Shown piece after piece: positions 43,586 to 52,616 of a DNA stretch of 64,000 nt. Numbering within the stretch: the stretch's first letter is position 1; the number at the start of each line of letters is the position of its first letter. Made by a program: the position numbers and the translations under genes. The notes beneath the pieces are model-generated. The model was given only the letters and a program-made list of their open reading frames with translations, was not told where the DNA came from and ran no database searches. Source of the DNA: Bifidobacterium dentium JCM 1195 = DSM 20436 (lineage in GTDB: Bacteria; Actinomycetota; Actinomycetes; Actinomycetales; Bifidobacteriaceae); assembly GCF_001042595.1 (NCBI RefSeq), contig NZ_AP012326.1, positions 930,001 through 994,000 of the forward strand, given 5' to 3'.

Positions 43586-44545
43586 TCAGTGCGTCGGATT
43601 GATGAGGTCCCAGCCCTGTGTCACGACTTCGGCATAGATCTCGTCGGGGTAGAGACGGCCGAGCTCCTCGCTCAGACATTCTTCAATCGTGCGTGCAGGT
43701 ACGCTGATGGTCTGGGGAGACTGTCCGGGCACGCTCTGCACGGCTACGCCGTCATCGGTGGAAGGGCGTTCCAAACTCAGCACGCCGTCGGCGCGGGTCA
43801 GATACACGCCTGTCACGGCCTTTGCGCCCGGAACGTCCTCGACGACCACCGGCACGTTCAGACGCAACCGTAGCCAAGCGGCCAGCAAATCCATTGGTAG
43901 GAAATCCTTCGGGCCGGTCACTCGCACGCTGCTTACCGGCAGATGCGGCGGCTGATCGAGCATGGAGGCAAGCATGGCGCGCCACACGGTCAGACGCGTC
44001 CACGACATATCCACGTTCTTCGACGACCAGTTGCGGCGCAGATCATCCATCGTGCGCATCGGATTCGATGAGTTCATCGCATCGGTAATGCGGCTGCGGG
44101 CCATCGAACCCAGCAGATCCTTCGACAGGTTCGCCGGAGCTTCGTTTGGCCACCAGGCCACGACCGGCGCATCCGGCACCAACAACGGAATCACCAACGT
44201 ATCCGGATGATGCACCAGGCCACCGCGTGGCCGCAATACGATGATCTCACCTGCGCCGGCATCGGAGCCGAATCGCACTTCGGCGTCGAGGAAGGTGTGA
44301 TGCCCTCCATCGGCATGCTCTTCGGTTTCCACCTTGCGTGAGCTCGGTGCGATGGCGATTACGCGGCATGGATGTTCGCGGCTGGCGCTGTTCGCCACTT
44401 CGAGATCATGCTCCAGCGACGCCTCGTTCGTGGAGATCAGCAGCGTGAGCACTCGACCCAAGGCGGCTTCGCCGCGCTCCTCGTGCAGTTCATCGATTTT
44501 CGCCGAAATCTCACGGGTCTCGGTGTCTTGCATGATGATGATCAT
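43586..44545 (-). CDS. opcA: Glucose-6-phosphate dehydrogenase assembly protein OpcA
   Basis: A 319-residue protein required for or stimulating G6PDH assembly/activity in actinobacteria and cyanobacteria. Recognisable are VLTLLISTNEASLEHDLEVA, the GGLVHHPDTLVIPLLVPDAPVVAWWPNEAP core and DLRRNWSSKNVDMSWTRLTVWRAMLA. It starts at 44545, where ATG overlaps the zwf stop (ATGA) and GGAGG lies 5 nt upstream. The position directly after zwf is typical and supports joint function. Confidence 0.93.
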   Translation of the reverse strand: MIIIMQDTETREISAKIDELHEERGEAALGRVLTLLISTNEASLEHDLEVANSASREHPCRVIAIAPSSRKVETEEHADGGHHTFLDAEVRFGSDAGAGEIIVLRPRGGLVHHPDTLVIPLLVPDAPVVAWWPNEAPANLSKDLLGSMARSRITDAMNSSNPMRTMDDLRRNWSSKNVDMSWTRLTVWRAMLASMLDQPPHLPVSSVRVTGPKDFLPMDLLAAWLRLRLNVPVVVEDVPGAKAVTGVYLTRADGVLSLERPSTDDGVAVQSVPGQSPQTISVPARTIEECLSEELGRLYPDEIYAEVVTQGWDLINPTH

Positions 44546-46113
44546 GGCATCCTCCAACGGTGTCCGTCGCGGGCAAGCATCTCAACGGCCTCTTCCGGGC
44601 CCCACGTGCCGGAGCGATATGGTTGCGGCTGGCCGAGTGTGGACCAGAATTCCTCGATCGGATCGAGGATTTGCCAGCTCAGTTCCACCTCGCGTGTGGT
44701 CGGAAACAGCGGCGGATCGCCCAGCAGCACGTCGAGAATCAGACGTTCATAAGCTTCCGGTGAGGATTCGGTGAACGAGCGGCCATAACCGAAGTCCATC
44801 GACACATCGCGTACCTCCATGGAGGTGCCGCCAGGAACCTTCGAGCCGAAACGCATGGTCACGCCCTCGTCGGGCTGCACGCGGATCACAATCGCGTTCT
44901 TGCCGAGCTCCTTGGTGGCCGTCGATTCGAACGGCAGATGCGGGGCACGTTTGAACACCACGGCGATTTCCGTAACGCGCTTGCCCAGTCGTTTGCCGGT
45001 ACGCAGATAGAACGGCACGCCGGCCCAACGGCGAGTATCGACGTCCAATCGGATCGCCGCATACGTTTCGGTGGTGGACGCCGGATCGATGCCCTTTTCG
45101 TCCAGATAGCCGACCACTTCGTGCGATCCCTGCCATCCAGCCGCATATTGGCCGCGAGCCGTATGCGCGGCCAGATCCTTCGGCAGGCGCACAGCGGAAA
45201 GCACCTTCGTCTTTTCGGCCGTCAGGTCGGCGGCGGAGAAGGAGACCGGCTCCTCCATGGCGGTCAACGCCATAAGCTGCAGCAAGTGGTTCTGGATGAT
45301 GTCACGTGCTGCGCCGATGCCATCGTAATAGCCGGCGCGACCGGCCACGCCGATGTCTTCGGCATGCGTAATCTGCACGTGATCGACGTAGTTGTTGTTC
45401 CAGATCGGCTCGTACATGGCGTTTGCGAAGCGCAGCGCCAACATGTTCTGTACGGTTTCCTTGCCAAGGTAGTGGTCGATGCGGAATACGCTCGACGGGT
45501 CGAACACCTCGGAGACCACACGGTCAAGTTCCTTGGCGCTGGCCAGATCATGACCGAATGGCTTTTCGATGATCACACGACGCCAGGCGCCTTCCGAAGA
45601 CTTCGCCAGGCCGCAGTCGGCCAGCTGGCGGGAGACCTGTGGAAATGCGCGTGGCGGCACCGACATATAGAAGGCGTGGTTGCCTCGGGTACCGCGGTCG
45701 CGGTCAAGTTCGGCCACGGTATCGGAAAGACGCTCGAACGCCTTCGGATCGTCGAACGTGCCCTGTACGAAGCGGATGCCGTCAGCCAGCTGCTTCCAAG
45801 TCGATTCCTTGAACGGCGTGCGGCAATGTGCCTCGACGTTTTCCTTGACGAACTCCTTGAAATGGTCCTCGGTCCAGTCGCGGCGCGCAAAGCCGGTCAG
45901 GCCGAAGCTCGGCGGCAACAAGCCGCGGTTAGCCAAGTCGTAGATTGCCGGAAGCAGTTTGTTACGTGACAGGTCGCCGGTTACGCCGAAGATCACGATG
46001 CTGCACGGTCCCGCGATGCGTGGAAGCCGCAGATCACGTGGATCTCGCAAAGGATTTGTCCACGTGCCGGAGGTGTCAAGCACGGATGAAACGGTTTCAG
46101 TCATGCAATTCAT
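44542..46113 (-). CDS. zwf: Glucose-6-phosphate 1-dehydrogenase
   Basis: It oxidises glucose 6-phosphate to 6-phosphogluconolactone with NADP. 523 residues with IFGVTGDLSRNKLLPAIYDL (nucleotide site), KPFGHDLASAKELD and the active-site signature FRIDHYLGKETVQN. The late GPEEAVEMLARDGHRW is the conserved C-terminus. ATG 46113 and ATG 46104 (MTETVSSV) are both possible; neither has a clear ribosome site. It is first gene of zwf-opcA-pgl. In bifidobacteria carbon goes mainly through the fructose-6-phosphate phosphoketolase shunt, so this branch probably supplies NADPH and ribose. Confidence 0.96.
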   Translation of the reverse strand: MNCMTETVSSVLDTSGTWTNPLRDPRDLRLPRIAGPCSIVIFGVTGDLSRNKLLPAIYDLANRGLLPPSFGLTGFARRDWTEDHFKEFVKENVEAHCRTPFKESTWKQLADGIRFVQGTFDDPKAFERLSDTVAELDRDRGTRGNHAFYMSVPPRAFPQVSRQLADCGLAKSSEGAWRRVIIEKPFGHDLASAKELDRVVSEVFDPSSVFRIDHYLGKETVQNMLALRFANAMYEPIWNNNYVDHVQITHAEDIGVAGRAGYYDGIGAARDIIQNHLLQLMALTAMEEPVSFSAADLTAEKTKVLSAVRLPKDLAAHTARGQYAAGWQGSHEVVGYLDEKGIDPASTTETYAAIRLDVDTRRWAGVPFYLRTGKRLGKRVTEIAVVFKRAPHLPFESTATKELGKNAIVIRVQPDEGVTMRFGSKVPGGTSMEVRDVSMDFGYGRSFTESSPEAYERLILDVLLGDPPLFPTTREVELSWQILDPIEEFWSTLGQPQPYRSGTWGPEEAVEMLARDGHRWRMP

Positions 46114-46220
46114 AGTAACGCGTGGATCCTCTCCATGTCATGACAATTCCAACAGTCAAGGTTTTGTGTCTTGTGGCTTCCCGCAAATCATCGGCGATTC
46201 GCGGAAAGCCGTTCCGAAAG

Positions 46221-46889
46221 TCACAGCGAATAGCGCAACCAGACCGCGCCGTCGTCATAAGGAGTGACGGATTCGAGTTTCAGGGCGACGGGCCTGTGGT
46301 TCATCGGCAGTCCATCGAAGGCGGCGGACATGCCTTTGCGGCCATCGATGCCGGGGCCGATCAGGATGCTCACCTCGTCGAGCAGTCCGGCGTCGAGAAA
46401 TCCGCCGTTGATGGTGCCTCCGCCGACTACGGCCATGCGTTCCACGCCGAATTCCTCGTTGAGAATCTCGCTGGCGCGTGCCAGGTCGATGCGGTCGCGT
46501 CCCGTGGCGATCCACGAGATGTTGCGTGAATCCAGGAATGCCAGATAGTCCTCGGATACCTGCTCGCAGGTCAGGATCACCAGTGGCTTGGCGCTGCCGG
46601 AATCATCCGACCAGCTCAGCGTGCCTCTGGTGTCGGGAATCACGTTGTACCCTTCGGCATCGGTCTTCTTGGAGAAGGCCTCATGGCCGAGCGGCTTGCC
46701 GGTGCCGTGGAATTTCCCGGAGGCCATCTCCAGCTGTGCGGTGACGCGTCCGCTTACACGGGTCGGGGCGTTCAGCGCCGCCAGCGTCTCATAGTATTCA
46801 TGATTGCCTGCCAGTCGCACGGTCATGCCGCAGTCGATGCGGCCATCGATCGACATCATCATGTGGCATACGATGTAAGGTTTGCTCAT
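46221..46889 (-). CDS. RibD C-terminal/dihydrofolate-reductase-like reductase
   Basis: A 222-residue protein of the RibD_C/DHFR-like fold: MSIDGRIDCG at the N-terminus, VILTCEQVSEDYLAFLDSRNI in the middle, and FGVERMAVVGGGTINGGFLDAGLLDEVSILIGPGIDG at the NADPH/substrate region. Stand-alone members reduce pyrimidine-type or other carbonyl substrates with NADPH; the actual substrate is unknown. ATG 46889 is chosen for AAAGGAA upstream. An ATGTCGAT direct repeat (46953-46960 and 46966-46973) lies upstream in its probable promoter. Confidence 0.82.
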   Translation of the reverse strand: MSKPYIVCHMMMSIDGRIDCGMTVRLAGNHEYYETLAALNAPTRVSGRVTAQLEMASGKFHGTGKPLGHEAFSKKTDAEGYNVIPDTRGTLSWSDDSGSAKPLVILTCEQVSEDYLAFLDSRNISWIATGRDRIDLARASEILNEEFGVERMAVVGGGTINGGFLDAGLLDEVSILIGPGIDGRKGMSAAFDGLPMNHRPVALKLESVTPYDDGAVWLRYSL

Positions 46890-47103
46890 GGTGTTCTCGT
46901 TCCTTTCCCTTGGTATGCCTGGAAGCCTACGACAAAGTGTTTCGCATATCCAATGTCGATGAAACATGTCGATTCATGCAATTCCGTTATTGAATCTGTG
47001 TGGTTGAAGGCGTCTGATATCGTCCGGCATGACTCCTGCAATGCCAGCTGGAACACGGGGAACGGGCGTATGCGGAAGAAGAGGCGTTGAAGGGTGGGGT
47101 TGC

Positions 47104-47895
47104 CTAGCCCCTTCGTTTCGGATCGCCACCATTCATGAATGCGGCGAGGCGACGGGTCAGGCAGCGGGGGAGTACTCGTTCGGCGAGGGTGCCGGATTTC
47201 GTGAACATGCTGTGGTAGGCAAGTGTTCGACCCCGCAACATCTTGTGGTATGCATAGGTGGCGAGCTGACGGGCCGTGGCGGGTCTGGTCATGGTGAAGA
47301 AGTTACGTCCGCTCATTTTTGCGGCTTTCTCGAAACCGGTTGCGGTCGGACCGGGGCATACGCAGGTCACGGTCACGCCGGTGCCGCGCAGTTCATACGC
47401 CACCGCTTCGGACAGCGAACGTACGAACGCCTTTGACGCGAAATACATGGCCATATACGGTCCGGCCATCATGGAGGCGACTGATGAGACGTTGAGAATC
47501 CTCCCCGCACCGGCATCGCGCATGTCCCGCCCATATCGGTAGGTGAGTTCGGCCAGTGCGTTCATGTTGAGTTGCATCATCTCATGCTGTCGGCGCCAAG
47601 TGCCGTCCAGAAACCCAGTCCATTCACCGAATCCGGCGTTATTGACCAGATGGTCGATGATGAAGCCATGCGAGGTCGTGTAGTCGTACAGTTTCAGCGG
47701 GGCGTCGTTTTCGCTCAGATCGATGGCGAACGTTTCGACGTGCACGCCGTAACGTCGTTCTAGGAGGCTTTTCACCTCGGCGAGTGAGGTTCGATTCCTG
47801 GCCGTGATTACCAGATCGTGCCCATCCGCCGCGAACAGTGAGGCCAGCTCTCGCCCGATGCCACTGGATGCTCCTGTAATCAACGTGTATCCCAT
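47104..47895 (-). CDS. Short-chain dehydrogenase/reductase (DltE-like)
   Basis: A 263-residue classical SDR: TGASSGIGRELASLF (cofactor), ARNRTSL, HLVNNAGFG, NVSSVASM and the YxxxK of AMYFASKAFVRSL, followed by VCPGPTATGF. The RN after strand 2 suggests NADP. The pattern is that of generic DltE/YqjQ-like SDRs with unknown substrates. GGAGCTGGC precedes the ATG. The upstream CCTAACCTTAGG dyad (47993-48004) could be a MerR-type operator. Confidence 0.85.
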   Translation of the reverse strand: MGYTLITGASSGIGRELASLFAADGHDLVITARNRTSLAEVKSLLERRYGVHVETFAIDLSENDAPLKLYDYTTSHGFIIDHLVNNAGFGEWTGFLDGTWRRQHEMMQLNMNALAELTYRYGRDMRDAGAGRILNVSSVASMMAGPYMAMYFASKAFVRSLSEAVAYELRGTGVTVTCVCPGPTATGFEKAAKMSGRNFFTMTRPATARQLATYAYHKMLRGRTLAYHSMFTKSGTLAERVLPRCLTRRLAAFMNGGDPKRRG

Positions 47896-47992
47896 GCCAG
47901 CTCCTTCGTCCAGGCCACCTTGATCGTTGTATCACCACTATAGGTGGCGGATGCTTTCACCATCAAAGCCAAATAACCTTGGACACATACCC

Positions 47993-48004
47993 CCTAACCT
48001 TAGG
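47993..48004 (-). promoter_or_regulatory. Dyad upstream of the SDR gene
   Basis: CCTAA-CC-TTAGG is a perfect 5-bp dyad. Read leftward it lies between TCGACT and TATGTG, 18 bp apart, a weaker version of the MerR-type layout seen at 24726 and 31383. Confidence 0.35.
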
Positions 48005-48096
48005 ATGAGTCGAAGAATCCGCCATCTATAAGCCAAATGGGTATCCGTCGATGGTGGGGTTGACCTGCATCTGGATGACCTTGTATGTTGTGAAGC

Positions 48097-48606
48097 GTGG
48101 ATAAGTTCAAGACGCATTACGATTCGCCGATTGGCGGCATTACGATGATTGCGGACGGCGAAGCGCTACTGGGACTGTGGTTCGACGGGCATACGGAAGA
48201 TGCTGACGATGACAATGCGGTATGGACGGACGACCTGCCGATTTTCGGACTCGCCTTTCGTTGGCTGGATGAATATTTCGCAGGGCGTAAGCCGAAAGTG
48301 CATGTGCCGATTCGACTGGAGGGTACGCCGTTTCGTGAGGAAATCTGGGCGTTGCTGCGGGAGGTCCCCTATGGCGAGACCGTTTCGTACGGTGAGCTTG
48401 CGCACCGGTTGGAATCGAAACATGCCGACGGCCGCAAGGTTTCGGCACGGGCTGTCGGCGGTGCGGTGCACCACAACCCGGTTGGCATCATAGTGCCATG
48501 CCACCGTGTCATCGGTGCTGACGGCAGTCTTACCGGTTATGCGGGCGGTCTCGATGTCAAAGCCCGGCTTCTCCGGCTTGAAGGTGTGCTGGAAAAGCCG
48601 GACTGA
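48097..48606 (+). CDS. ogt: Methylated-DNA-protein cysteine methyltransferase
   Basis: A 169-residue suicide repair enzyme that takes methyl groups from O6-methylguanine. The helix motif is GETVSYGELAHRL, RAVGGAVHHNPVGIIVPCHRVIG carries the acceptor Cys in PCHR, and GYAGGLDVKARLLRLEG is the Asn-hinge/C-terminal segment. The usual Asn of the hinge region corresponds to the HHNP stretch. GTG 48097 is used. It is not obviously co-transcribed with its neighbours and is convergent with the flavodoxin gene. Confidence 0.93.
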   Translation: MDKFKTHYDSPIGGITMIADGEALLGLWFDGHTEDADDDNAVWTDDLPIFGLAFRWLDEYFAGRKPKVHVPIRLEGTPFREEIWALLREVPYGETVSYGELAHRLESKHADGRKVSARAVGGAVHHNPVGIIVPCHRVIGADGSLTGYAGGLDVKARLLRLEGVLEKPD

Positions 48607-48616
48607 TGACGAAGGG

Positions 48617-49264
48617 TCATAGACCGGCCTTGGCAATCCATTCACTGACCGCCTTGGCGGTTTTGTCGGCGTTGTTCTGCGCGTCGGTGCCTCGCACGGC
48701 AAGACCGGTCTTCACGATTGCGCCGGTGGCGTCAGCAATGTTGTTTGGGGTCGATCCCAAACCGCTACCTTCGTGCGTGCAGAACGGATGGATGGTCTTG
48801 CCCGCCCAATCGCGTCCTTCGAGGAACGTGTATATCGGCATCGGCGCATCGCCCCACCAGATTGGGTAACCGAGGAATATGGTGCCGGCCGATTCCAGGG
48901 CATCGGCGTCGCCGTTGAGCGTGATTTGCGGGCGGGCGTTGTCTCGTCGCTCGTCCTGTGCCACGCTGGTGGCCTCGTCATAGCCTTCCGGATAGGGTTC
49001 GTTGCGGGTGATCTCGATGAGCGGAGCGTCGGTCTCTTCGGCGATCGCCTCGGCAAGTTTCGCCGTGTTGCCGACTTTCACGTTGCCCACGCCGTAATTC
49101 TCGCCGGCGCGGGAAAAATACACCACTACCATGCTGCTTCCTTTCGATGAATTGGTTGCTGTTTGTCTGGATGATTCGGGCTTCGTATCGGGTATCGATC
49201 CGCATCCGCCGAGTGTGAGTGCGGTGATGCACAGACAGGTCGAAAGTGCTTTGCGAGCGTTCAT
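48617..49264 (-). CDS. Flavodoxin-like lipoprotein
   Basis: 215 residues. The N-terminus is a lipoprotein signal peptide (MNARKALSTCLCITALTLGGC; lipobox LGGC), then a Ser/Thr/Lys-rich linker (to about residue 43). A flavodoxin_4-type domain follows: VVVYFSRAGENYGVG (phosphate loop region), EITRNEPYPEGYDEA, FLGYPIWWGDAPMPI and FCTHEGSGLG. It would bind FMN outside the membrane. ATG 49264 is preferred (GGCGGAAG upstream) over ATG 49288. The NmrA-type gene is upstream on the same strand. Confidence 0.85.
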   Translation of the reverse strand: MNARKALSTCLCITALTLGGCGSIPDTKPESSRQTATNSSKGSSMVVVYFSRAGENYGVGNVKVGNTAKLAEAIAEETDAPLIEITRNEPYPEGYDEATSVAQDERRDNARPQITLNGDADALESAGTIFLGYPIWWGDAPMPIYTFLEGRDWAGKTIHPFCTHEGSGLGSTPNNIADATGAIVKTGLAVRGTDAQNNADKTAKAVSEWIAKAGL

Positions 49265-49301
49265 GGTCTTCCGCCGTCCCAACGTCATGGGGCTTTCGTG
49301 G

Positions 49302-50084
49302 TCAGGCCAGTGACTGGATCGTGTCGAGATCCCTGAGCACGCGTTTGGGCTGGGCGGAGAGCGGGAAGTTTGCCTCGTCATGCACGCCGTCGAACGAGCC
49401 GGCCGCATCCGGCTCCAAGCCTTCGAACAGGGGAGACAGGTCGGCTTGTGCCGGGCCTTGCTCGGCGATAAGCTCCAACGTTTTGTGGTCGGCTTCGTCG
49501 CTGCCCAGCGCCGACACCAGTACGCGCGCAATCTGTGCGCGTGCGACTGCGCCGTCTTCGGGACTTGCGTGACGATGCGTGTCACCCTGCAGGAATACGA
49601 GTCGTTGCTGGTCGGAATCGTTGTAGTCGAACCAGCCGGGGCGCACGATGGTGTATTCGTTGCCGCTGGTGCGCACCAGACGTTCGGAACGTCGTTTCCA
49701 ATCGTGCGCCTGATAGTCACGGTTGTATTTCGAATCCATGTAGGTCACGCCGATCGCCGTCATCAGGGCGATGCGCACCTTACGCCCATCCAAGGCGAGC
49801 AGGGTGTTGCGCACCGCGCCGTAATCGATCTTTTCGATCATCGAAGGACCGTCGTGCGCACCCATGGTGAATACGATGCCATTGATGCCGTCCAATGCGC
49901 TTTTCAGTGATTCGATGCTGGTCAAATCGCCTTCGAACATGTTTACACGGGCATCAAAGTGTGCGCGACTTGTGTCACGCACCAAGGCGCGCACCTGATA
50001 GCCCTGGGCCAATCCTTCTGCCACGGCTAGCCGCCCGATGCTGCCGGTTGCACCGACAAATAGAACATGGGTTGGTTTGGTCAT
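49302..50084 (-). CDS. NmrA/NAD(P)-binding atypical SDR
   Basis: 260 residues with the dinucleotide motif VGATGSIGRLAVAEGLAQG at the N-terminus, DTSRAHFD, GINGIVFTMGAHD and YTIVRPGWFDYND. These place it with NmrA-like or YwnB-like proteins that sense or reduce with NAD(P)H. No obvious YxxxK is retained in standard form, so it may be a sensor rather than an enzyme. It lies 37 nt upstream of the lipoprotein flavodoxin on the same strand and is divergent from a LysR gene, its probable regulator. Confidence 0.82.
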   Translation of the reverse strand: MTKPTHVLFVGATGSIGRLAVAEGLAQGYQVRALVRDTSRAHFDARVNMFEGDLTSIESLKSALDGINGIVFTMGAHDGPSMIEKIDYGAVRNTLLALDGRKVRIALMTAIGVTYMDSKYNRDYQAHDWKRRSERLVRTSGNEYTIVRPGWFDYNDSDQQRLVFLQGDTHRHASPEDGAVARAQIARVLVSALGSDEADHKTLELIAEQGPAQADLSPLFEGLEPDAAGSFDGVHDEANFPLSAQPKRVLRDLDTIQSLA

Positions 50085-50183
50085 TTCAATTCCTCCGATG
50101 ATGAGCGCTGCGTACTGCTGTCATCGTATGGTCGGAAGGAAGATATAACAAATACAAATCAGCAATAGTAATTAATCGAAAAA

Positions 50184-50210
50184 ATGCATATACTTAATGT
50201 GTTGATGCAT
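50184..50210. promoter_or_regulatory. ATGCAT inverted pair in the NmrA-LysR spacer
   Basis: ATGCAT occurs at 50184-50189 and 50205-50210, 15 nt apart, in an AT-rich 150-bp divergent spacer. It may be a LysR-type binding site. Confidence 0.35.
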
Positions 50211-50234
50211 AGTGGGCGGCGGAACGAGACGATT

Positions 50235-51131
50235 ATGGAAATCAAAATATTGCGCAATTTTATCGCGGTAGTGCAGGAAGAGGGCGTCACCGCCGCCTCC
50301 GACGTACTGCGTATCAGCCAGCCGGCGTTGTCTCGGCAGATCAAAGACCTGGAAGAAGAGATGGGTGCCACGCTGTTCGTACGAGGCAATCGTGGGCGTG
50401 CGTTGGAGCTGACGCATGAAGGGCAACTGCTGTACCGGCGTGCGCGCGAAATCGTGGAGCTCGCTGACCGCACCAAATCCGAAATCGCTTCTGGCGAGGA
50501 GATTGAGGGCGACGTGCATATCGCGGCCGCTCAATCTTCGGTCATGGATGTGCTTGCCAAGGCCGCCGTGCATGTTCGGGAGCTGCATCCCGGCATCCGT
50601 GTGCAGCTGCATGATGACTACGGCGAAAACATCGTGGAACGGCTTAACAATGGGTTGGCCGATTTCGGTGTGCTCGTGCAGCCGACCGATATGGGCCGCT
50701 ATGACCATTTTCCGTTGCCGGGCGGAGATCAGATGGGCGTGCTCATGCGATCGGACGATCCGTTGGTGGCGAAGGATGGGATCCGTGCCGAAGACCTGCA
50801 GGGATTGCCGATGATCGTACCGAAGGGCGCGTTGGTCAGGCGTGACCTGTCGGGTTGGTATGGTGCCGATTTAAGGCCTTACCACATCGTCGGCACCATG
50901 AATCTGGCCTATAACGCCAGCCGATTCGTGCGTGCCGGATACGGCTATGCCATGAGCCTCGGAGGATTGGTGGACACGGGCGAGGGAAGCGGACTATGTT
51001 TCCGTCCGTTTGACCCACCCGTACATGTCGCGCTCCATATGGCGTGGAAGAAGGACCAGCCGCTTACCCCGTCCGCACAGGCCTTCCTTACCTGTGTACG
51101 CGAGGTGGTGGCGAAGATGGCCGAAGGCTAG
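50235..51131 (+). CDS. LysR-family transcriptional regulator
   Basis: 298 residues: HTH IKILRNFIAVVQEEGVTAAS and LRISQPALSRQIKDLEEEMG, a linker helix, then the effector domain (about 90-295). ATG 50235 is chosen because MEIKILRNF is the canonical LysR start and GGAACGAG is upstream; an in-frame upstream ATG (50184) lies on the ATGCAT repeat. It is divergent from the NmrA/flavodoxin pair and close to the quinone reductase at 51.9 kb, which suggests a redox or electrophile regulon (inference). Confidence 0.9.
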   Translation: MEIKILRNFIAVVQEEGVTAASDVLRISQPALSRQIKDLEEEMGATLFVRGNRGRALELTHEGQLLYRRAREIVELADRTKSEIASGEEIEGDVHIAAAQSSVMDVLAKAAVHVRELHPGIRVQLHDDYGENIVERLNNGLADFGVLVQPTDMGRYDHFPLPGGDQMGVLMRSDDPLVAKDGIRAEDLQGLPMIVPKGALVRRDLSGWYGADLRPYHIVGTMNLAYNASRFVRAGYGYAMSLGGLVDTGEGSGLCFRPFDPPVHVALHMAWKKDQPLTPSAQAFLTCVREVVAKMAEG

Positions 51132-51172
51132 GTGGGTGTTCCGGGACGGAGGAATCCGCCATCCGGCCGGGG

Positions 51173-51760
51173 CTACTCCTGCTGCTCGTTCGGATCGAGC
51201 ATCTTGATGACCTTTGCGGGGGTTCCTACGGCGACCCCATAGTCGGGAACGTCTTTGGTGACGACGGCGCCGGCGCCGACCACCGCGTATTCACCGATGG
51301 TCACACCGGGGCAGATGGTTACGTTCATGCCGATCCACGCGTTTTTCTTGATGGTCACCCTGCCATAGGTATACATGGAATGGCGCGCGTTGAAATCATG
51401 GTTGATGGTCGCGATGCGAACGCCCGGCGCCACTTGTACTCCGTCGCCGAACTCAATGCCGCCCGAAGCGGACAGGATGGCGGAATGATTGATGAACACG
51501 CCTTTGCCAAACGTCACGCGGTTGCCGAAGTCGCAGGTGAACGGCGTCAGGATGCGCACATCGTCGAGCTTGCGGCCGAACAGCTCCTCGAGATGACCGA
51601 CGTAGCTTGGGTCGTCGGGCAGGGTTGCGTTCGCTTTCGCGCACAGCGTACGGGCGCGCATCATCTCGTCGACCGCCTCTTTGAAGTACGGTTCGCGGTT
51701 GTCGGTCGGACCGCCTTGGTCCATCAGTTCGTATACATGGCCTTTGCCGTATTCCATCAT
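51173..51760 (-). CDS. Maltose/galactoside O-acetyltransferase-like hexapeptide protein
   Basis: 195 residues. An N-terminal helical Mac domain (GPTDNREPYFKEAVDEMMRA...LCAKANATLPDDP) is followed by left-handed beta-helix repeats (FGKGVFINHSAILSASGGIEF, IGMNVTICPGVTIGEYAVVGAGAVVTKDVP). The catalytic His is in IATINHDF. It would acetylate a sugar with acetyl-CoA. ATG 51760 is chosen for GAAGGATTTC upstream; ATG 51757 follows. It is convergent with the LysR gene. Confidence 0.9.
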   Translation of the reverse strand: MMEYGKGHVYELMDQGGPTDNREPYFKEAVDEMMRARTLCAKANATLPDDPSYVGHLEELFGRKLDDVRILTPFTCDFGNRVTFGKGVFINHSAILSASGGIEFGDGVQVAPGVRIATINHDFNARHSMYTYGRVTIKKNAWIGMNVTICPGVTIGEYAVVGAGAVVTKDVPDYGVAVGTPAKVIKMLDPNEQQE

Positions 51761-51918
51761 GAAATCCTTCGAATCGTATTTTGCCGATGTTGGTGCGGAC
51801 CTCATTATGGAACCGAAATCGCAGGCAAACCAATGTGCGTGATGGGCGCGTTGACATGCGTTTTATGCATGCCAACGCAAATCCATGCCTGACGACCGAG
51901 GCGGATGCCGGACGAGAG

Positions 51919-52434
51919 TCAGTCGACCAGCGCCGCCGGATACTGGGCGACGGCCTGATCGATCTGCGCCTCGGTGGAGGTGGCGACGCCCTGAATCAGG
52001 AACGGCTTGAGATACGTGGCATGCACGTGGCGGAACGTCGTTTCGAACGGGGAGAGCAGCTCCTCCATGGTACGTACGTGGCTGCCTTCACGGGTATACG
52101 AATCCGCCGGAGAACCGGTGGAGACGGCCACCATGAATTCCTTACCTTCCAGTGCGTGTCCACCGCCATACGCCCAACCGGCCTGCAGCACCGCATCCTC
52201 CCATTGTTTGAGCAATGCGGGGGAGCTATACCAATAGAAGGGGAATTGCAGCACGATACGGTCATGCGATTCGATGAGCTTCTGCTCGCGCTCCACATTG
52301 ATGTGGAAATCCGGATATTCGGCATACTCGTCGATTACGGTTACGTCACCGGTCTCATTGGCGATGTCCATGAGCTTGCGATTGACCTGCGACTTTTCCA
52401 GATGCGGATGGAACACCAGTACCAGCGTCTTCAT
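51919..52434 (-). CDS. NAD(P)H-dependent quinone reductase (Kef regulator/MdaB-like)
   Basis: 171 residues of the flavodoxin-fold NAD(P)H oxidoreductase family. The N-terminus VLVFHPHLEKSQVNRKLMDI holds the FMN/FAD phosphate contact. DRIVLQFPFYWYSSPALLKQWEDAVLQAGWAYGG and FMVAVSTGSPADSY are the remaining flavin/active-site loops. Such enzymes reduce quinones and electrophiles. The gene is single on the minus strand and divergent from azlC. Confidence 0.88.
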   Translation of the reverse strand: MKTLVLVFHPHLEKSQVNRKLMDIANETGDVTVIDEYAEYPDFHINVEREQKLIESHDRIVLQFPFYWYSSPALLKQWEDAVLQAGWAYGGGHALEGKEFMVAVSTGSPADSYTREGSHVRTMEELLSPFETTFRHVHATYLKPFLIQGVATSTEAQIDQAVAQYPAALVD

Positions 52435-52616
52435 CGATACTCCTTAGCTTTGCGAGTCCACAGTGGTGGATTCATATATGAGCATAGTAGGGTGGCCGCC
52501 CTTATTAAACCCGTCATAAGCAGCGTCGATAGTCGATGGGCGTTTGTGCGACGATGGTGCCATTAGTGTGATTCTCGAAGGATTCGTCGGGCGCGATGAT
52601 GAAGGAGGAGATGCCG

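Noticed and set aside
46953..46973. ATGTCGAT direct repeat upstream of the RibD-like gene
   Set aside because: Two 8-mers 5 nt apart are too little to call an operator; it is only mentioned with the gene.
48617..49720. One long 367-residue minus-strand protein
   Set aside because: Its first 150 residues are out-of-frame reading of the NmrA gene; the lipoprotein signal at 49264 marks the real start.
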